Source of the DNA: an uncultured bacterium
GTDB lineage: Bacteria > Bacteroidota > Bacteroidia > Bacteroidales > Muribaculaceae
Assembly: GCA_946184715.1 (NCBI GenBank)
Contig: CAMHGU010000111.1
Location: 1-7,284 of the forward strand
Reading direction: 5' to 3'
DNA: 7,284 nucleotides
In this document: in pieces, positions 1-6,538 of the stretch
Position numbering within the stretch: the first letter of the stretch is position 1
How the letters are laid out: the number at the start of each line of letters is the position of its first letter
Position numbers and translations under genes: made by a program
The notes under the pieces: generated by a model
What the model saw: only the letters and a program-made list of their open reading frames with translations
What the model was told of the DNA's origin: nothing
Database searches by the model: none

Positions 1-1174
1 GTTCGCTCTGAATGGTGGGGATGCCGGTGGAGCGGCCTTCGGTGAGGTCGAGTTCCTTGAGGAAGTCGCCCAGACGGCGGTTTCGGTAGCGGCGCGAGTG
101 TAGCATCTCTCCTGCTTCGATGGCAGCTGCCGAGATGGAGCGGTCGGGGCCGGGGAAGCTGAGGATGTGGATGCCATCGGGCTCCACCGAGATTTCGACG
201 GGCTCATGCTGCCGGTAGTCGCGGTGGTATAGCGAGTTCACTATGGCTTCTTCGAGTGCCTCAATCGGGTAGTTGAAGAATCGCAAACTCTCGGCCACCC
301 CTCTCTGTTTTATAACGTGCTCACGTATCACGGTGCTTTTCAGGTGGTTCAGCGCACCGTTCACCAGTTGCGGCACACTGCCGTAGATGGTTGTCTCGCT
401 GAAATTGTCGGGGCCGTTGATTCTGCCTTGCGGGAAGATGACAATATCCACCTGCATATAAGGGAAGAACTTCTCGGGGTGTTCACAGAACATCATTGCT
501 GCAACGTTGCGGAGCATTCGCCGTTCGCTCGGGCCGACAAACAAGTCCATCTGCTCCAAAATCTCCGTCAGAGGCTTCTGATAAAGCTCAGCCTCGAGTT
601 TGCTGCCCACTTTCGCCAAATAGTCGCGCAAGAGCACGATGGAGATGTCCTCCAGCTTGATGTCAGGGTTGCCGCGCTCATCAAACGGCACACGCACTGC
701 CAAGTCGCGCAATTCATCGAGCGCATCGCCTTTGGCAATGATGCTACTTGTGCCGCTGCGGATGTAGAAATATTCCTTCGTGCGTTTCGCCGTCACATTC
801 TCAGGGATGGAGTAGGGGCGGTTGATGCCGGCCGGACACCAAATCACAAGCACCTGTTTGCCATCTACTTCCTCCACGCTTGCGCGCGGCAAGTAGTACG
901 GTGCGAACTTGTTGTTGTAGCCCACCATATCCTTGAGGATGCCGTCAATCTTCTCAACCGGCACACCCTCAACAGGGCGAATCGCCATGCCGATCGTCGC
1001 GTCGGTGTCAACGCCCACGAGGATGTATCCACCGCCCAGGTCGTCGAAGTCGTTGGCGAAGGCGCAGATACTGTGGTAAATGCTCTCCGGGTTCCACCCC
1101 TTCTTGAACTCGATGCGGTTGGACTCAATCTTCTGCTTATTCAGCAAGTCGGTTATGTTGATAGGTAGTGCCAT
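1..1174 (-). CDS. ATP-binding protein with AlbA_2 (Schlafen-like) and RecG-C-like HATPase_c_4 domains, 3' end outside window
   Basis: The minus strand is open from an ATG at 1174-1172 to the window edge, giving 391 codons; I read every codon and found no stop. An in-frame TAA lies two codons upstream, so this ATG is the natural start. Residues about 10-150 resemble an AlbA_2 domain: an ESNRIEFKKGW stretch near 17-27 followed by GGGYILVGVDTDATIG near 47-62. Residues about 300-391 match the GHKL-type region often annotated as 'RecG C-terminal-like': EEAIVNSLYHRDY (308-320), a strand pair ending SFPGPDRSI, then RRYRNRRLGDFLKEL and GRSTGIPTI (380-388). Proteins of this architecture are annotated as ATP-binding, DNA-binding or transcriptional regulators; the biochemical role is mostly unsettled, and some lie near defence genes. 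A C-terminal winged-helix part would be expected beyond the edge. It is transcribed divergently from the ribosome-biogenesis cluster. The family call is confident; the function is not. Confidence 0.88.
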   Translation of the reverse strand, partial: MALPINITDLLNKQKIESNRIEFKKGWNPESIYHSICAFANDFDDLGGGYILVGVDTDATIGMAIRPVEGVPVEKIDGILKDMVGYNNKFAPYYLPRASVEEVDGKQVLVIWCPAGINRPYSIPENVTAKRTKEYFYIRSGTSSIIAKGDALDELRDLAVRVPFDERGNPDIKLEDISIVLLRDYLAKVGSKLEAELYQKPLTEILEQMDLFVGPSERRMLRNVAAMMFCEHPEKFFPYMQVDIVIFPQGRINGPDNFSETTIYGSVPQLVNGALNHLKSTVIREHVIKQRGVAESLRFFNYPIEALEEAIVNSLYHRDYRQHEPVEISVEPDGIHILSFPGPDRSISAAAIEAGEMLHSRRYRNRRLGDFLKELDLTEGRSTGIPTIQSE

Positions 1175-1195
1175 ATATTATAACCTTGATTTTGG

Positions 1196-1203
1196 CAAAG
1201 TTA
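1196..1203 (-). promoter_or_regulatory. Bacteroidota -7 promoter element for the divergent ATP-binding gene
   Basis: On the minus strand this reads TAACTTTG, a full match to the Bacteroidota -7 consensus TAnnTTTG. It ends 21 bases before the ATG at 1174, implying a leader of roughly 15 nt. No clear TTG-type -33 element is seen at the usual distance. A second minus-strand match, TACCTTTG at 1298-1291, lies further upstream and could be an alternative start with a ~110 nt leader, or chance. Confidence 0.5.
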
Positions 1204-1217
1204 AACAAAAGTATTAA

Positions 1218-1418
1218 GACGAACATCATCGAGATACTGATTTTAATCATTCCATACCCAGAGAATTTAATTGCGCAGGCGCTCTTATCACAAAGGTAGT
1301 GAGGAAGATTGGAATATGGGGAGGATGGGGGCGAAAATATGGTGGAGGCACCGCCATCACCGTCGAAACCTCGCCTGCCAAGGCTCCGCAGCAGCGCAAA
1401 AAGCGAAAAAAAACGTGA
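1218..1418 (+). other. Coding-like open frame without ATG start, possible gene remnant or tiny basic peptide
   Basis: After an in-frame TAA at 1215-1217 this frame stays open for 66 codons to a TGA at 1416-1418. It has no ATG; the first GTG, at 1299, would give 39 aa. The last ~25 codons have GC-rich third positions like the neighbouring genes and encode TAITVETSPAKAPQQRKK followed by a short basic tail, which reads like a protein C-terminus. I recognise no family. No upstream plus-strand promoter is visible, and the frame overlaps sequence that should carry the divergent promoters. It may be the decayed 3' end of a lost gene, or chance. Confidence 0.15.
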
Positions 1419-1422
1419 TTAG

Positions 1423-1453
1423 TTGATTTTTCGGCGAATTGTTTATAACTTTG
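1423..1453 (+). promoter_or_regulatory. Bacteroidota promoter for yceD-rpmF
   Basis: TTG at 1423-1425 serves as the -33 element and TAACTTTG at 1446-1453 as the -7 element, separated by 20 bases, which fits the Bacteroidota housekeeping sigma consensus (TTTG / TAnnTTTG). Transcription would start near 1459-1461, leaving a leader of about 22 nt before the ATG at 1482. It is the best promoter in the window and probably drives yceD-rpmF and perhaps the genes beyond. Confidence 0.7.
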
Positions 1454-1481
1454 CGGTCGCAAAACGAGCCTCGAAGCCATA

Positions 1482-2009
1482 ATGAGCCTGAATGAAACAT
1501 ACGAATTGCCGCTAAGGAGTATGCCGGAAGGCTCTGTGACCTACGAGCGAGCGCTAAAGCGCGAGTTTTTCGCAGAGATGGAATGCCGCGACATCCTCGA
1601 TGGCGAAGTGACAGCGACGATAGAAGTGACCCACCGCGGCGACGACTATCGGCTGGTAATCAAAGCCCGAGGGTACGTGGATATTCCGTGCGACCGGTGC
1701 CTAAGCCCGATGCGTCACGATGTTGACGCCGAATATCGGGTGACAGCGCGCTATGGAGATGTGGCCGACCTCGACGACAGTCTCGATGCGGTGCTGGTGG
1801 TGCCTGACGCCTACGAGAGCCTCGACGTGGCGCGCCTCGTGGCCGACACCGTGGTGCTCTCAATCCCGATGGTCCACACCCACCCCGATGGGCAGTGCGA
1901 CCCCGAGATGATGGAGCAGCTCCGAAAGCATAGCGGCGCCGCCGGCGACACGGCATCAGAGGATACCGACCCGCGCTGGGACGCTTTAAAACGATTAAAT
2001 AACAACTAA
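1482..2009 (+). CDS. yceD: YceD/DUF177 family protein, 23S rRNA-accumulation factor
   Basis: This 175-aa protein belongs to the DUF177 (YceD) family, small cytoplasmic proteins usually encoded just upstream of rpmF. Bacterial and plastid members are linked to 23S rRNA accumulation or processing. Visible family marks are the CDRCL motif at about 70-74, a pair of cysteines in the conserved core, and the C-terminal signature DPRWDALKRL near 163-172. The length is typical. The ATG at 1482 is supported by the promoter ending 28 bases upstream and a short leader. The gene is followed after 20 bases by rpmF, the classic pairing, so the two are almost certainly co-transcribed. The exact molecular function of Bacteroidota members is not established; the family assignment is firm because of both the motifs and the neighbour. 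Confidence 0.92.
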   Translation: MSLNETYELPLRSMPEGSVTYERALKREFFAEMECRDILDGEVTATIEVTHRGDDYRLVIKARGYVDIPCDRCLSPMRHDVDAEYRVTARYGDVADLDDSLDAVLVVPDAYESLDVARLVADTVVLSIPMVHTHPDGQCDPEMMEQLRKHSGAAGDTASEDTDPRWDALKRLNNN

Positions 2010-2029
2010 TTAAATAACCCAAATCCAAA

Positions 2030-2215
2030 ATGGCACATCCGAAACGCAAACAGTCGAAGACAAGAACAGCGAAGCGTAGAACTCACGATAAGGCACTTGT
2101 CCCCACATTGGCAATCTGCCCTAACTGCGGAGCTTGGCACGTATGGCACACCGTATGCCCTGAGTGCGGCCACTATCGCGGCAAGGTAGCTATCGAGAAA
2201 GCTGAGGCAGTGTGA
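2030..2215 (+). CDS. rpmF: 50S ribosomal protein L32
   Basis: This 61-aa basic protein is ribosomal protein bL32, part of the large subunit. It begins MAHPKRKQSKTRTAKRRTH, the family's typical lysine/arginine-rich start that threads into rRNA. It then carries a zinc ribbon formed by CPNC (residues 30-33) and CPEC (43-46). All four cysteines are present, so this is the zinc-binding (C+) form rather than a cysteine-free paralogue. The ATG is preceded by an A-rich leader without a Shine-Dalgarno motif, as is usual in Bacteroidota. It lies 20 bases after yceD and shares that gene's promoter. A 273-bp gap separates it from fabH; in many other bacteria plsX occupies that place. Confidence 0.98.
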   Translation: MAHPKRKQSKTRTAKRRTHDKALVPTLAICPNCGAWHVWHTVCPECGHYRGKVAIEKAEAV

Positions 2216-2275
2216 TGCCGCTTGAGCCGGGAGGAGCCGTCAAAAAGCTCGGCCGGCGCGAGAGGTAGCAGGCGC

Positions 2276-2291
2276 ATAGGCCACGGCCTAT
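2276..2291 (+). terminator. Short hairpin after rpmF, weak terminator candidate
   Basis: ATAGGC (2276-2281) pairs with GCCTAT (2286-2291) around a CACG loop. The perfect 6-bp stem lies 60 bases after the rpmF stop. No uridine run follows, so if it ends transcription it does so poorly; it could instead be an RNA-stability or processing element. Confidence 0.25.
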
Positions 2292-2303
2292 CACGCAGAT
2301 TTC

Positions 2304-2429
2304 TCATTCAAGCCATAACAAGGTGAGTGTCTTCCCGTGCTCCACATCGATAGTGAGCGGCCTACGGCGAAGATACTCGCTATTGTCGTAGCAAGCCACG
2401 ATGATAGTCTCGGCACTTGCCGCCTGCAT
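2304..2429 (-). other. 41-codon minus-strand frame with coding-like composition, possible remnant
   Basis: An ATG at 2429-2427 opens a 41-aa frame ending with TGA at 2306-2304. The predicted peptide (MQAASAETIIVACYDN near the start, HGKTLTLLWLE at the end) alternates strand-like segments and has GC-rich third positions, so it reads like the C-terminus of a beta-rich protein. Upstream the frame continues seven more codons with strand-like residues (SVTLIVK) before two consecutive TGA codons. It has no visible promoter and I recognise no family. It may be the leftover tail of a decayed gene, a small antisense gene, or chance. Confidence 0.15.
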
Positions 2430-2488
2430 TGCCTTAACGATAAGAGTTACACTTCATCAACAATTACTATCCCCCCATCAACGCTTCA

Positions 2489-3469
2489 ATGAACGCAAAA
2501 ATCACTGGCATAGCATCGTGGACGCCTGAAGACCGTCTGACCAACGACCAACTGTCGCAGATGGTCGATACCAACGATGAGTGGATTACCACGCGCGTGG
2601 GCATCAAAGAGCGTCGCATCCTGAAAGTGGAGGGCGCCGGCTCATCGTATATGGGCATCCGCGCCGTCAATAAGCTCTTGAAAGAGACCGGCACCGACCC
2701 GGCCGAGGTGGACTTGCTGATATGCGGCACCACCAATCCCGATTACCGCTTCCCCTCCACCGGCTCAATCGTAGCTCATCAGTGCGGGCTCAAGAACGCC
2801 TACTCCTTTGATGTGGAGGCCGCCTGCGCGGGATTTATCGTGACACTGCAGATGGCCAACGCCTACATCAAGAGCGGCCTGCACCGCAAGGTGATAGTGC
2901 TCACCGCCGAGAAAATGTCGAGTATGACCAACTATAAGGACCGCACCACGTGCCCGCTCTTCGGCGACGCCGCGGCCTGCGTGCTCCTCGAGCCCACCGA
3001 TGAGAACATAGGCGTGATCGACGCCGAGTTCCACATCGACGGCTCCGGCAAGGACAATCTCATCTACAAGGCCGGCGGCTCGGCCCGCCCCGCGAGCCAC
3101 GCCACCATCGATGCCGATGAGCACTATGTGTATCAGGAAGGCCGCGCGGTGTATCGCCACGCCGTCATCGATATGCTCACCTCCACCCAGAGCGTAATGA
3201 AGCGCAACGGCCTCACCAATGAGACCGTCGATTACCTCGTGCCCCATCAGGCCAACCTTCGCATCATCGAAGCCGTGGGCGGCCGCCTGGCCATCGACCC
3301 CGAGAAGGTGCTGGTCAACATACAGCGCTACGGCAACACCAGCGCCGCGTCAATACCCCTCTGCCTCGACGAGTACAAAGACCGCTTCCGCAAAGGCGAC
3401 CGCATTATGCTCACCGCCTTCGGGGCTGGCTTCACCTGGGGCGCCCTCTACCTAATCTGGGGCAAATAA
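2489..3469 (+). CDS. fabH: Beta-ketoacyl-ACP synthase III (FabH)
   Basis: FabH condenses an acyl-CoA starter, usually acetyl-CoA, with malonyl-ACP to begin type II fatty acid synthesis in the cytoplasm. The 326-aa length is normal. The catalytic triad is intact: Cys113 in EAACAGFIVTL, His253 in VPHQANLR and Asn283 in YGNTSAAS, equivalent to E. coli C112/H244/N274. The N-terminal thiolase-like half and C-terminal half are complete, including the end motif GAGFTWGALYLIWGK. The ACP-docking Lys214 of E. coli is replaced by Arg223 in AVYRHAV, a conservative change; Arg258 matches E. coli Arg249. The ATG at 2489 gives a standard N-terminus (NAKITGIASWTPE). It sits between rpmF and era with gaps of 273 and 76 bases. 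The starter-unit preference (acetyl or branched) cannot be read from sequence alone. Confidence 0.97.
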   Translation: MNAKITGIASWTPEDRLTNDQLSQMVDTNDEWITTRVGIKERRILKVEGAGSSYMGIRAVNKLLKETGTDPAEVDLLICGTTNPDYRFPSTGSIVAHQCGLKNAYSFDVEAACAGFIVTLQMANAYIKSGLHRKVIVLTAEKMSSMTNYKDRTTCPLFGDAAACVLLEPTDENIGVIDAEFHIDGSGKDNLIYKAGGSARPASHATIDADEHYVYQEGRAVYRHAVIDMLTSTQSVMKRNGLTNETVDYLVPHQANLRIIEAVGGRLAIDPEKVLVNIQRYGNTSAASIPLCLDEYKDRFRKGDRIMLTAFGAGFTWGALYLIWGK

Positions 3470-3487
3470 TCCTCGTAACCAACCCAT

Positions 3488-3522
3488 AATGGCGGGGCAC
3501 GGCTTACCGTGACCGCCATTTT
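3488..3522 (+). terminator. Hairpin with T-run between fabH and era: terminator or attenuator
   Basis: AATGGCGG (3488-3495) pairs with CCGCCATT (3513-3520). Inside it CACGG (3498-3502) pairs with CCGTG (3507-3511) around a CTTA loop, leaving a small GG/A internal loop. Four T residues (3519-3522) close the structure. The stem begins 18 bases after the fabH stop. This looks like an intrinsic terminator, yet no promoter motif is visible between it and era, so partial read-through or attenuation is likely. Confidence 0.6.
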
Positions 3523-3545
3523 ACTATAAAAAAACTACCCGACCG

Positions 3546-4481
3546 ATGGACATAGAGCAGCTACATAACGACGACGCGCCCGACGCCGTGGCCCCCGGCC
3601 ACCGAGCCGGTTTCGTCAACATCGTGGGCAACCCCAACGTGGGCAAATCCACCTTGATGAACCGCCTCGTGGGCGAGCGGATGAGCATCATCACCGCCAA
3701 GGCCCAAACCACCCGTCACCGCATCCACGGCATCGTCAACACCCCCGATATGCAAATCGTTTTCTCCGACACCCCGGGCGTGCTCGCCCCGCGCTACAAG
3801 CTCCAGGAGAGTATGCTCTCGTTCTCGGAGGAAGCCCTCACCGATGCCGACGTGCTTCTCTACGTCACCGACGTGGTGGAGACCCCCAACAAGAACGCCG
3901 ACTTCCTCGACAAGGTGAGCCGAATGACCGTGCCCGTGCTCCTGGTCATCAACAAAATCGACCTCCTGGAAGGCGGCAACGCCCAGCTCGAACAGATTAT
4001 CGACCGGTGGCACGCTATGCTGCCCAAGGCCGAAATATTCCCGATGTCGGCCCAAGAGAACTTCAACGTCGATAACCTTATGGGCCGCATCAAGGAGCTG
4101 ATGCCCCTGTCGCCGCCCTACTTCGGCAAGGACGCCCTCACCGACCGCCCCGCCCGATTCTTCGTCACCGAGATAGTGCGCGAGAAAATTCTCCTATGCT
4201 GCGACAAAGAGGTGCCTTACAGCGCCGAAGTGATTGTGGAAAAATTTGAGGAAGCTCAGCGACATATCCACATTATGGCCGTGGTGTACGTGGAGCGCGA
4301 TAGCCAGAAAGCCATTCTCATAGGCCACCAAGGCTCTATGATGAAGAAGATAGGCACCCTCGCCCGCAAGGACATAGAGCGCTTCTTCGGCAAGCACGTG
4401 CAGCTCGACGTATTTGTAAAGGTAGAGAAAGACTGGCGCAACCGCGAGAGCAAGCTCAAGACCTTCGGCTACCTCGACTGA
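3546..4481 (+). CDS. era: GTPase Era, 16S rRNA-binding 30S assembly factor
   Basis: Era is an essential GTPase that binds the 3' end of 16S rRNA through a KH domain and helps mature the 30S subunit. The GTPase motifs are complete: G1 GNPNVGKS (28-35), G2 around AQTTRHRI (53-60), G3 DTPG (75-78), G4 NKID (136-139) and G5 SAQ (168-170). The KH domain occupies about 200-311, with its GHQG loop at 260-263 and the typical end around LDVFVKVEKDWR. At 311 aa it carries an Asp-rich N-terminal extension of about 18 residues before the usual Era start (GFVNIVGNP). There is no later ATG that would remove it without cutting the P-loop. It lies 76 bases after fabH, across a hairpin, and 47 bases before der. 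Confidence 0.97.
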   Translation: MDIEQLHNDDAPDAVAPGHRAGFVNIVGNPNVGKSTLMNRLVGERMSIITAKAQTTRHRIHGIVNTPDMQIVFSDTPGVLAPRYKLQESMLSFSEEALTDADVLLYVTDVVETPNKNADFLDKVSRMTVPVLLVINKIDLLEGGNAQLEQIIDRWHAMLPKAEIFPMSAQENFNVDNLMGRIKELMPLSPPYFGKDALTDRPARFFVTEIVREKILLCCDKEVPYSAEVIVEKFEEAQRHIHIMAVVYVERDSQKAILIGHQGSMMKKIGTLARKDIERFFGKHVQLDVFVKVEKDWRNRESKLKTFGYLD

Positions 4482-4528
4482 CCCATAACCAAGCTAATAA
4501 TAACCCACCCAATAACAGAACAACGACA

Positions 4529-5848
4529 ATGTCACGCTTAATCGCCATCGTAGGCCGCCCCAACGTGGGCAAATCGACCCTCTTCAACCGCCTGACGCAG
4601 ACGCGCACGGCCATCGTCGACGACACCGCCGGCACCACCCGCGACCGCCAGTACGGCAAGGTCGATTGGAACGGCAAGGAGTACTCCGTGGTGGATACCG
4701 GAGGCTGGGTAGTCAACAGCGACGACATCTTTGAGGAGGAAATCAACAAGCAAGTGCAGATAGCCATCGATGAGGCCGACGTAATCCTCTTCCTCGTCGA
4801 TATCCTCAACGGAGTGACCGACCTCGACGACCACGTGGCCCGCATTCTGCGTCGCTCCGGCAAGCCTGTAATCCTGGTCACCAACAAGGCCGACAGCTAC
4901 GACAAGCTCTACGGCGAAGCCGAGTTCTACTCCTTAGGCCTCGGCAATCCCTTCTCCATCTCGGCCATCAACGGCTCCGGCACCGGCGACCTCCTCGATG
5001 AAGTGGAGCGCCGCATGCCACAAGAAGAGGTGGGCAACGAGAGCGACCTTGCCGCCATTCCCCGCTTCGCCATCGTGGGCCGCCCCAACGCCGGCAAGTC
5101 GTCGCTCCTAAACGCCTTTATGGGCGAAGAGCGCCACATCGTGACCGACATCGCCGGCACCACCCGCGACAGCATCTACACCCGCTACAACAAGTTCGGC
5201 TTCGACTTCTACCTCGTCGACACCGCCGGTATCCGCAAGAAAGGCAAGGTCAACGAGGACATCGAGTACTACTCCGTGATCCGTGCCATCCGCGCCATCG
5301 AGAACGCCGACGTGTGCATCCTTATGATCGACGCCACCCGCGGCATCGAGCGCCAAGACCAAAACATCTTCTCCATCATTCAGCGCAACAACAAAGGCAT
5401 CGTCGTGTGTGTCAACAAGTGGGACCTCGTCACCGACAAGTCGCAAGCTGCCATCACTACGATGGAGAACGCCATCCGCGAGCGCTTTGCCCCCTTTACC
5501 GACTTCCCCATCATCTTCACCTCGGCAACCACCAAGCAGCGCATTCACCGCTCGCTCGAAGAGGCAAAGCACGTGTACGACAACCGCATGCGGCGCATAC
5601 CCACCTCCAAGCTCAACAACGTGATGCAAGAGGCCATCGCCGCCTATCCGCCGCCGTCAAATAAGGGTAAATTTGTCAAAATCAAATACATAACCCAGCT
5701 CAAGGATACCGTCACCCCCACCTTTGTGTTCTTCTGCAACCTGCCGCAGTGGGTGAAAGAGCCTTACAAGCGCTATCTCGAGAACCAGATACGCAAGAAC
5801 TGGGACTTCACCGGCACCCCCATCCATGTGTTTATGCGCGAAAAATGA
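4529..5848 (+). CDS. der: GTPase Der (EngA), 50S assembly factor with two G domains
   Basis: Der is an essential tandem GTPase that assists maturation of the 50S subunit. The 439-aa protein has G domain 1 with GRPNVGKS (9-16), DTGG (56-59), NKAD (119-122) and SAI (145-147). G domain 2 has GRPNAGKS (184-191), DTAG (231-234), NKWD (296-299) and SAT (332-334). A KH-like domain follows at about 350-439, ending PIHVFMREK. All nucleotide-binding motifs are intact in both domains, and the length is typical for Bacteroidota. The ATG at 4529 begins exactly at the expected MSRLIAIVGRPN. The leader is A-rich without a Shine-Dalgarno motif. It follows era after 47 bases with no promoter seen between them, so the two GTPases are probably co-transcribed. 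No terminator is visible behind it. Confidence 0.98.
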   Translation: MSRLIAIVGRPNVGKSTLFNRLTQTRTAIVDDTAGTTRDRQYGKVDWNGKEYSVVDTGGWVVNSDDIFEEEINKQVQIAIDEADVILFLVDILNGVTDLDDHVARILRRSGKPVILVTNKADSYDKLYGEAEFYSLGLGNPFSISAINGSGTGDLLDEVERRMPQEEVGNESDLAAIPRFAIVGRPNAGKSSLLNAFMGEERHIVTDIAGTTRDSIYTRYNKFGFDFYLVDTAGIRKKGKVNEDIEYYSVIRAIRAIENADVCILMIDATRGIERQDQNIFSIIQRNNKGIVVCVNKWDLVTDKSQAAITTMENAIRERFAPFTDFPIIFTSATTKQRIHRSLEEAKHVYDNRMRRIPTSKLNNVMQEAIAAYPPPSNKGKFVKIKYITQLKDTVTPTFVFFCNLPQWVKEPYKRYLENQIRKNWDFTGTPIHVFMREK

Positions 5849-5890
5849 TGATAGCGCGACGCCGATAGCTCTACAATGCGACTTTTTGAT

Positions 5891-5898
5891 TATCTTTG
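5891..5898 (+). promoter_or_regulatory. Bacteroidota -7 promoter element for the lipoprotein gene
   Basis: TATCTTTG fully matches the TAnnTTTG consensus and lies in the 75-bp gap after der. Initiation near 5905 would leave a leader of about 19 nt before the ATG at 5924, a spacing much like that seen at the yceD promoter. No good -33 TTG is found at the expected place (about 5868-5871). It may also serve the rubrerythrin gene, which lacks a visible promoter of its own. Confidence 0.55.
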
Positions 5899-5923
5899 CC
5901 AAGTACATTATCACTGACCCGAT

Positions 5924-6538
5924 ATGAAAAAGATACTTATCATAGCCCTTATAGCGCTCACTCTGGGCGCCTGCAACCATAGCTTCACCGGCACCTGGGT
6001 GAGCGAGCTTGTGGCCGAAGACGGCATGGCCCGCTCCACCGACACGCTCACCATCTTCCCCGGCGATAGCGTGACGATGACCGAGACCTTCACCGGCGAG
6101 GTGCTCATCCCTATGGGCAAAGCCGACAGCCGTATCGACACCACCGAGACCTCGGCCGTGGCCAATCTGCAACGGCTCGCCGCGCTCACCGGCAGCGACT
6201 CGCTCAATCTGCGCCTGAGCTACGCCATCACCGTCATCACCCGCGGCCATTACGCTATCGACAATGGCAATATCCGCATCACCTTCGACCCCAAGAGCCT
6301 CGAAGCCACATTCAGCCAATTCCGCTTCCCCGACCTCACGCCCGAGGTGGAAGAGGCCTACATCGCTGAGATAGGAGGCGACAAATTCAAGGACGATATG
6401 GCCCTGCAATATCTTCAGATGAACGCTGAGGAGCTTGCCGCCGACCCCACCCTCACCCTCGTGAAACCCTCGGTCGATGGCAACCGGATGACCGCCACCG
6501 TCGATGGCGAGACCATCACCTTCAGCCGCAAGCCCTGA
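5924..6538 (+). CDS. Small lipoprotein of unknown function, possibly lipocalin-like
   Basis: This 204-aa protein begins with a lipoprotein signal peptide: MKK, a hydrophobic stretch (about 4-14), then the lipobox LGAC with the lipidated cysteine at residue 17. The mature protein starts CNHSFTGTWVSE. It lacks the acidic run after the cysteine that marks surface-exported Bacteroidota lipoproteins, so a periplasm-facing location is more likely (inference). The GTWVSE start and alternating strand-like segments, such as TLTIFPGDSVTM, HYAIDNGNIRITFD and the end MTATVDGETITFSRKP, suggest a beta-barrel of lipocalin-like type. A helical, acidic insertion lies near 145-175. I do not recognise a specific family, and no catalytic motif is apparent. 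It has its own promoter-like element and lies 53 bases upstream of rubrerythrin. Real gene: very likely; function: unknown. Confidence 0.85.
   Translation: MKKILIIALIALTLGACNHSFTGTWVSELVAEDGMARSTDTLTIFPGDSVTMTETFTGEVLIPMGKADSRIDTTETSAVANLQRLAALTGSDSLNLRLSYAITVITRGHYAIDNGNIRITFDPKSLEATFSQFRFPDLTPEVEEAYIAEIGGDKFKDDMALQYLQMNAEELAADPTLTLVKPSVDGNRMTATVDGETITFSRKP

Larger units (their letters stand above)
1175..1481. other. Divergent intergenic region (307 bp)
   Basis: This stretch separates the minus-strand ATP-binding gene from plus-strand yceD. It holds promoter-like elements facing both ways near its two ends (1196-1203 minus; 1423-1453 plus). The middle is purine-rich (about 1300-1350) and then A-rich (1396-1414). 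A 77-codon minus-strand frame (1480-1247) crosses the yceD promoter and has proline-rich, low-complexity content, so it is not called. A plus-strand open frame at 1218-1418 is described separately. I see no tRNA, riboswitch or repeat array here. Confidence 0.6.
2216..2488. other. rpmF-fabH intergenic region (273 bp)
   Basis: No convincing gene is present. The stretch contains a short hairpin at 2276-2291 and a 41-codon minus-strand frame at 2429-2304, both listed separately. I found no TAnnTTTG element ahead of fabH, so fabH may rely on read-through from yceD-rpmF or on an unrecognised promoter. A 17-codon frame starting at 2215 (overlapping the rpmF stop as TGATG) is too short to support. 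Confidence 0.6.

Noticed and set aside
317..1168. Long plus-strand open frame (283 codons)
   Set aside because: It lies codon-aligned opposite the ATP-binding gene. The minus strand has recognisable domain motifs and a promoter, while the plus translation matches nothing and starts at a GTG inside the gene.
1247..1480. Minus-strand frame of 77 codons in the divergent intergenic region
   Set aside because: It crosses the yceD promoter, is proline-rich without domain-like features, and has no upstream promoter because its start abuts the yceD start.
2215..2268. 17-codon plus frame overlapping the rpmF stop (TGATG)
   Set aside because: Too short, no conserved features, and composition is unremarkable; translational coupling cannot be supported from this alone.
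3632..3649. Identical 18-base stretch in era and der (also 4558-4575)
   Set aside because: It encodes the shared P-loop PNVGKS; common ancestry of the motif plus shared codon bias explains the identity, so no repeat element is needed.
3561..4055. Antisense frame within era (and similar ones within fabH and der)
   Set aside because: His/Gly/Val-rich translations with no motifs; they are shadows of the GTPase and FabH reading frames.
5668..5675. TAAATTTG match to the -7 promoter consensus inside der
   Set aside because: It lies in coding sequence with no downstream gene start nearby and no -33 element; a chance match is expected.
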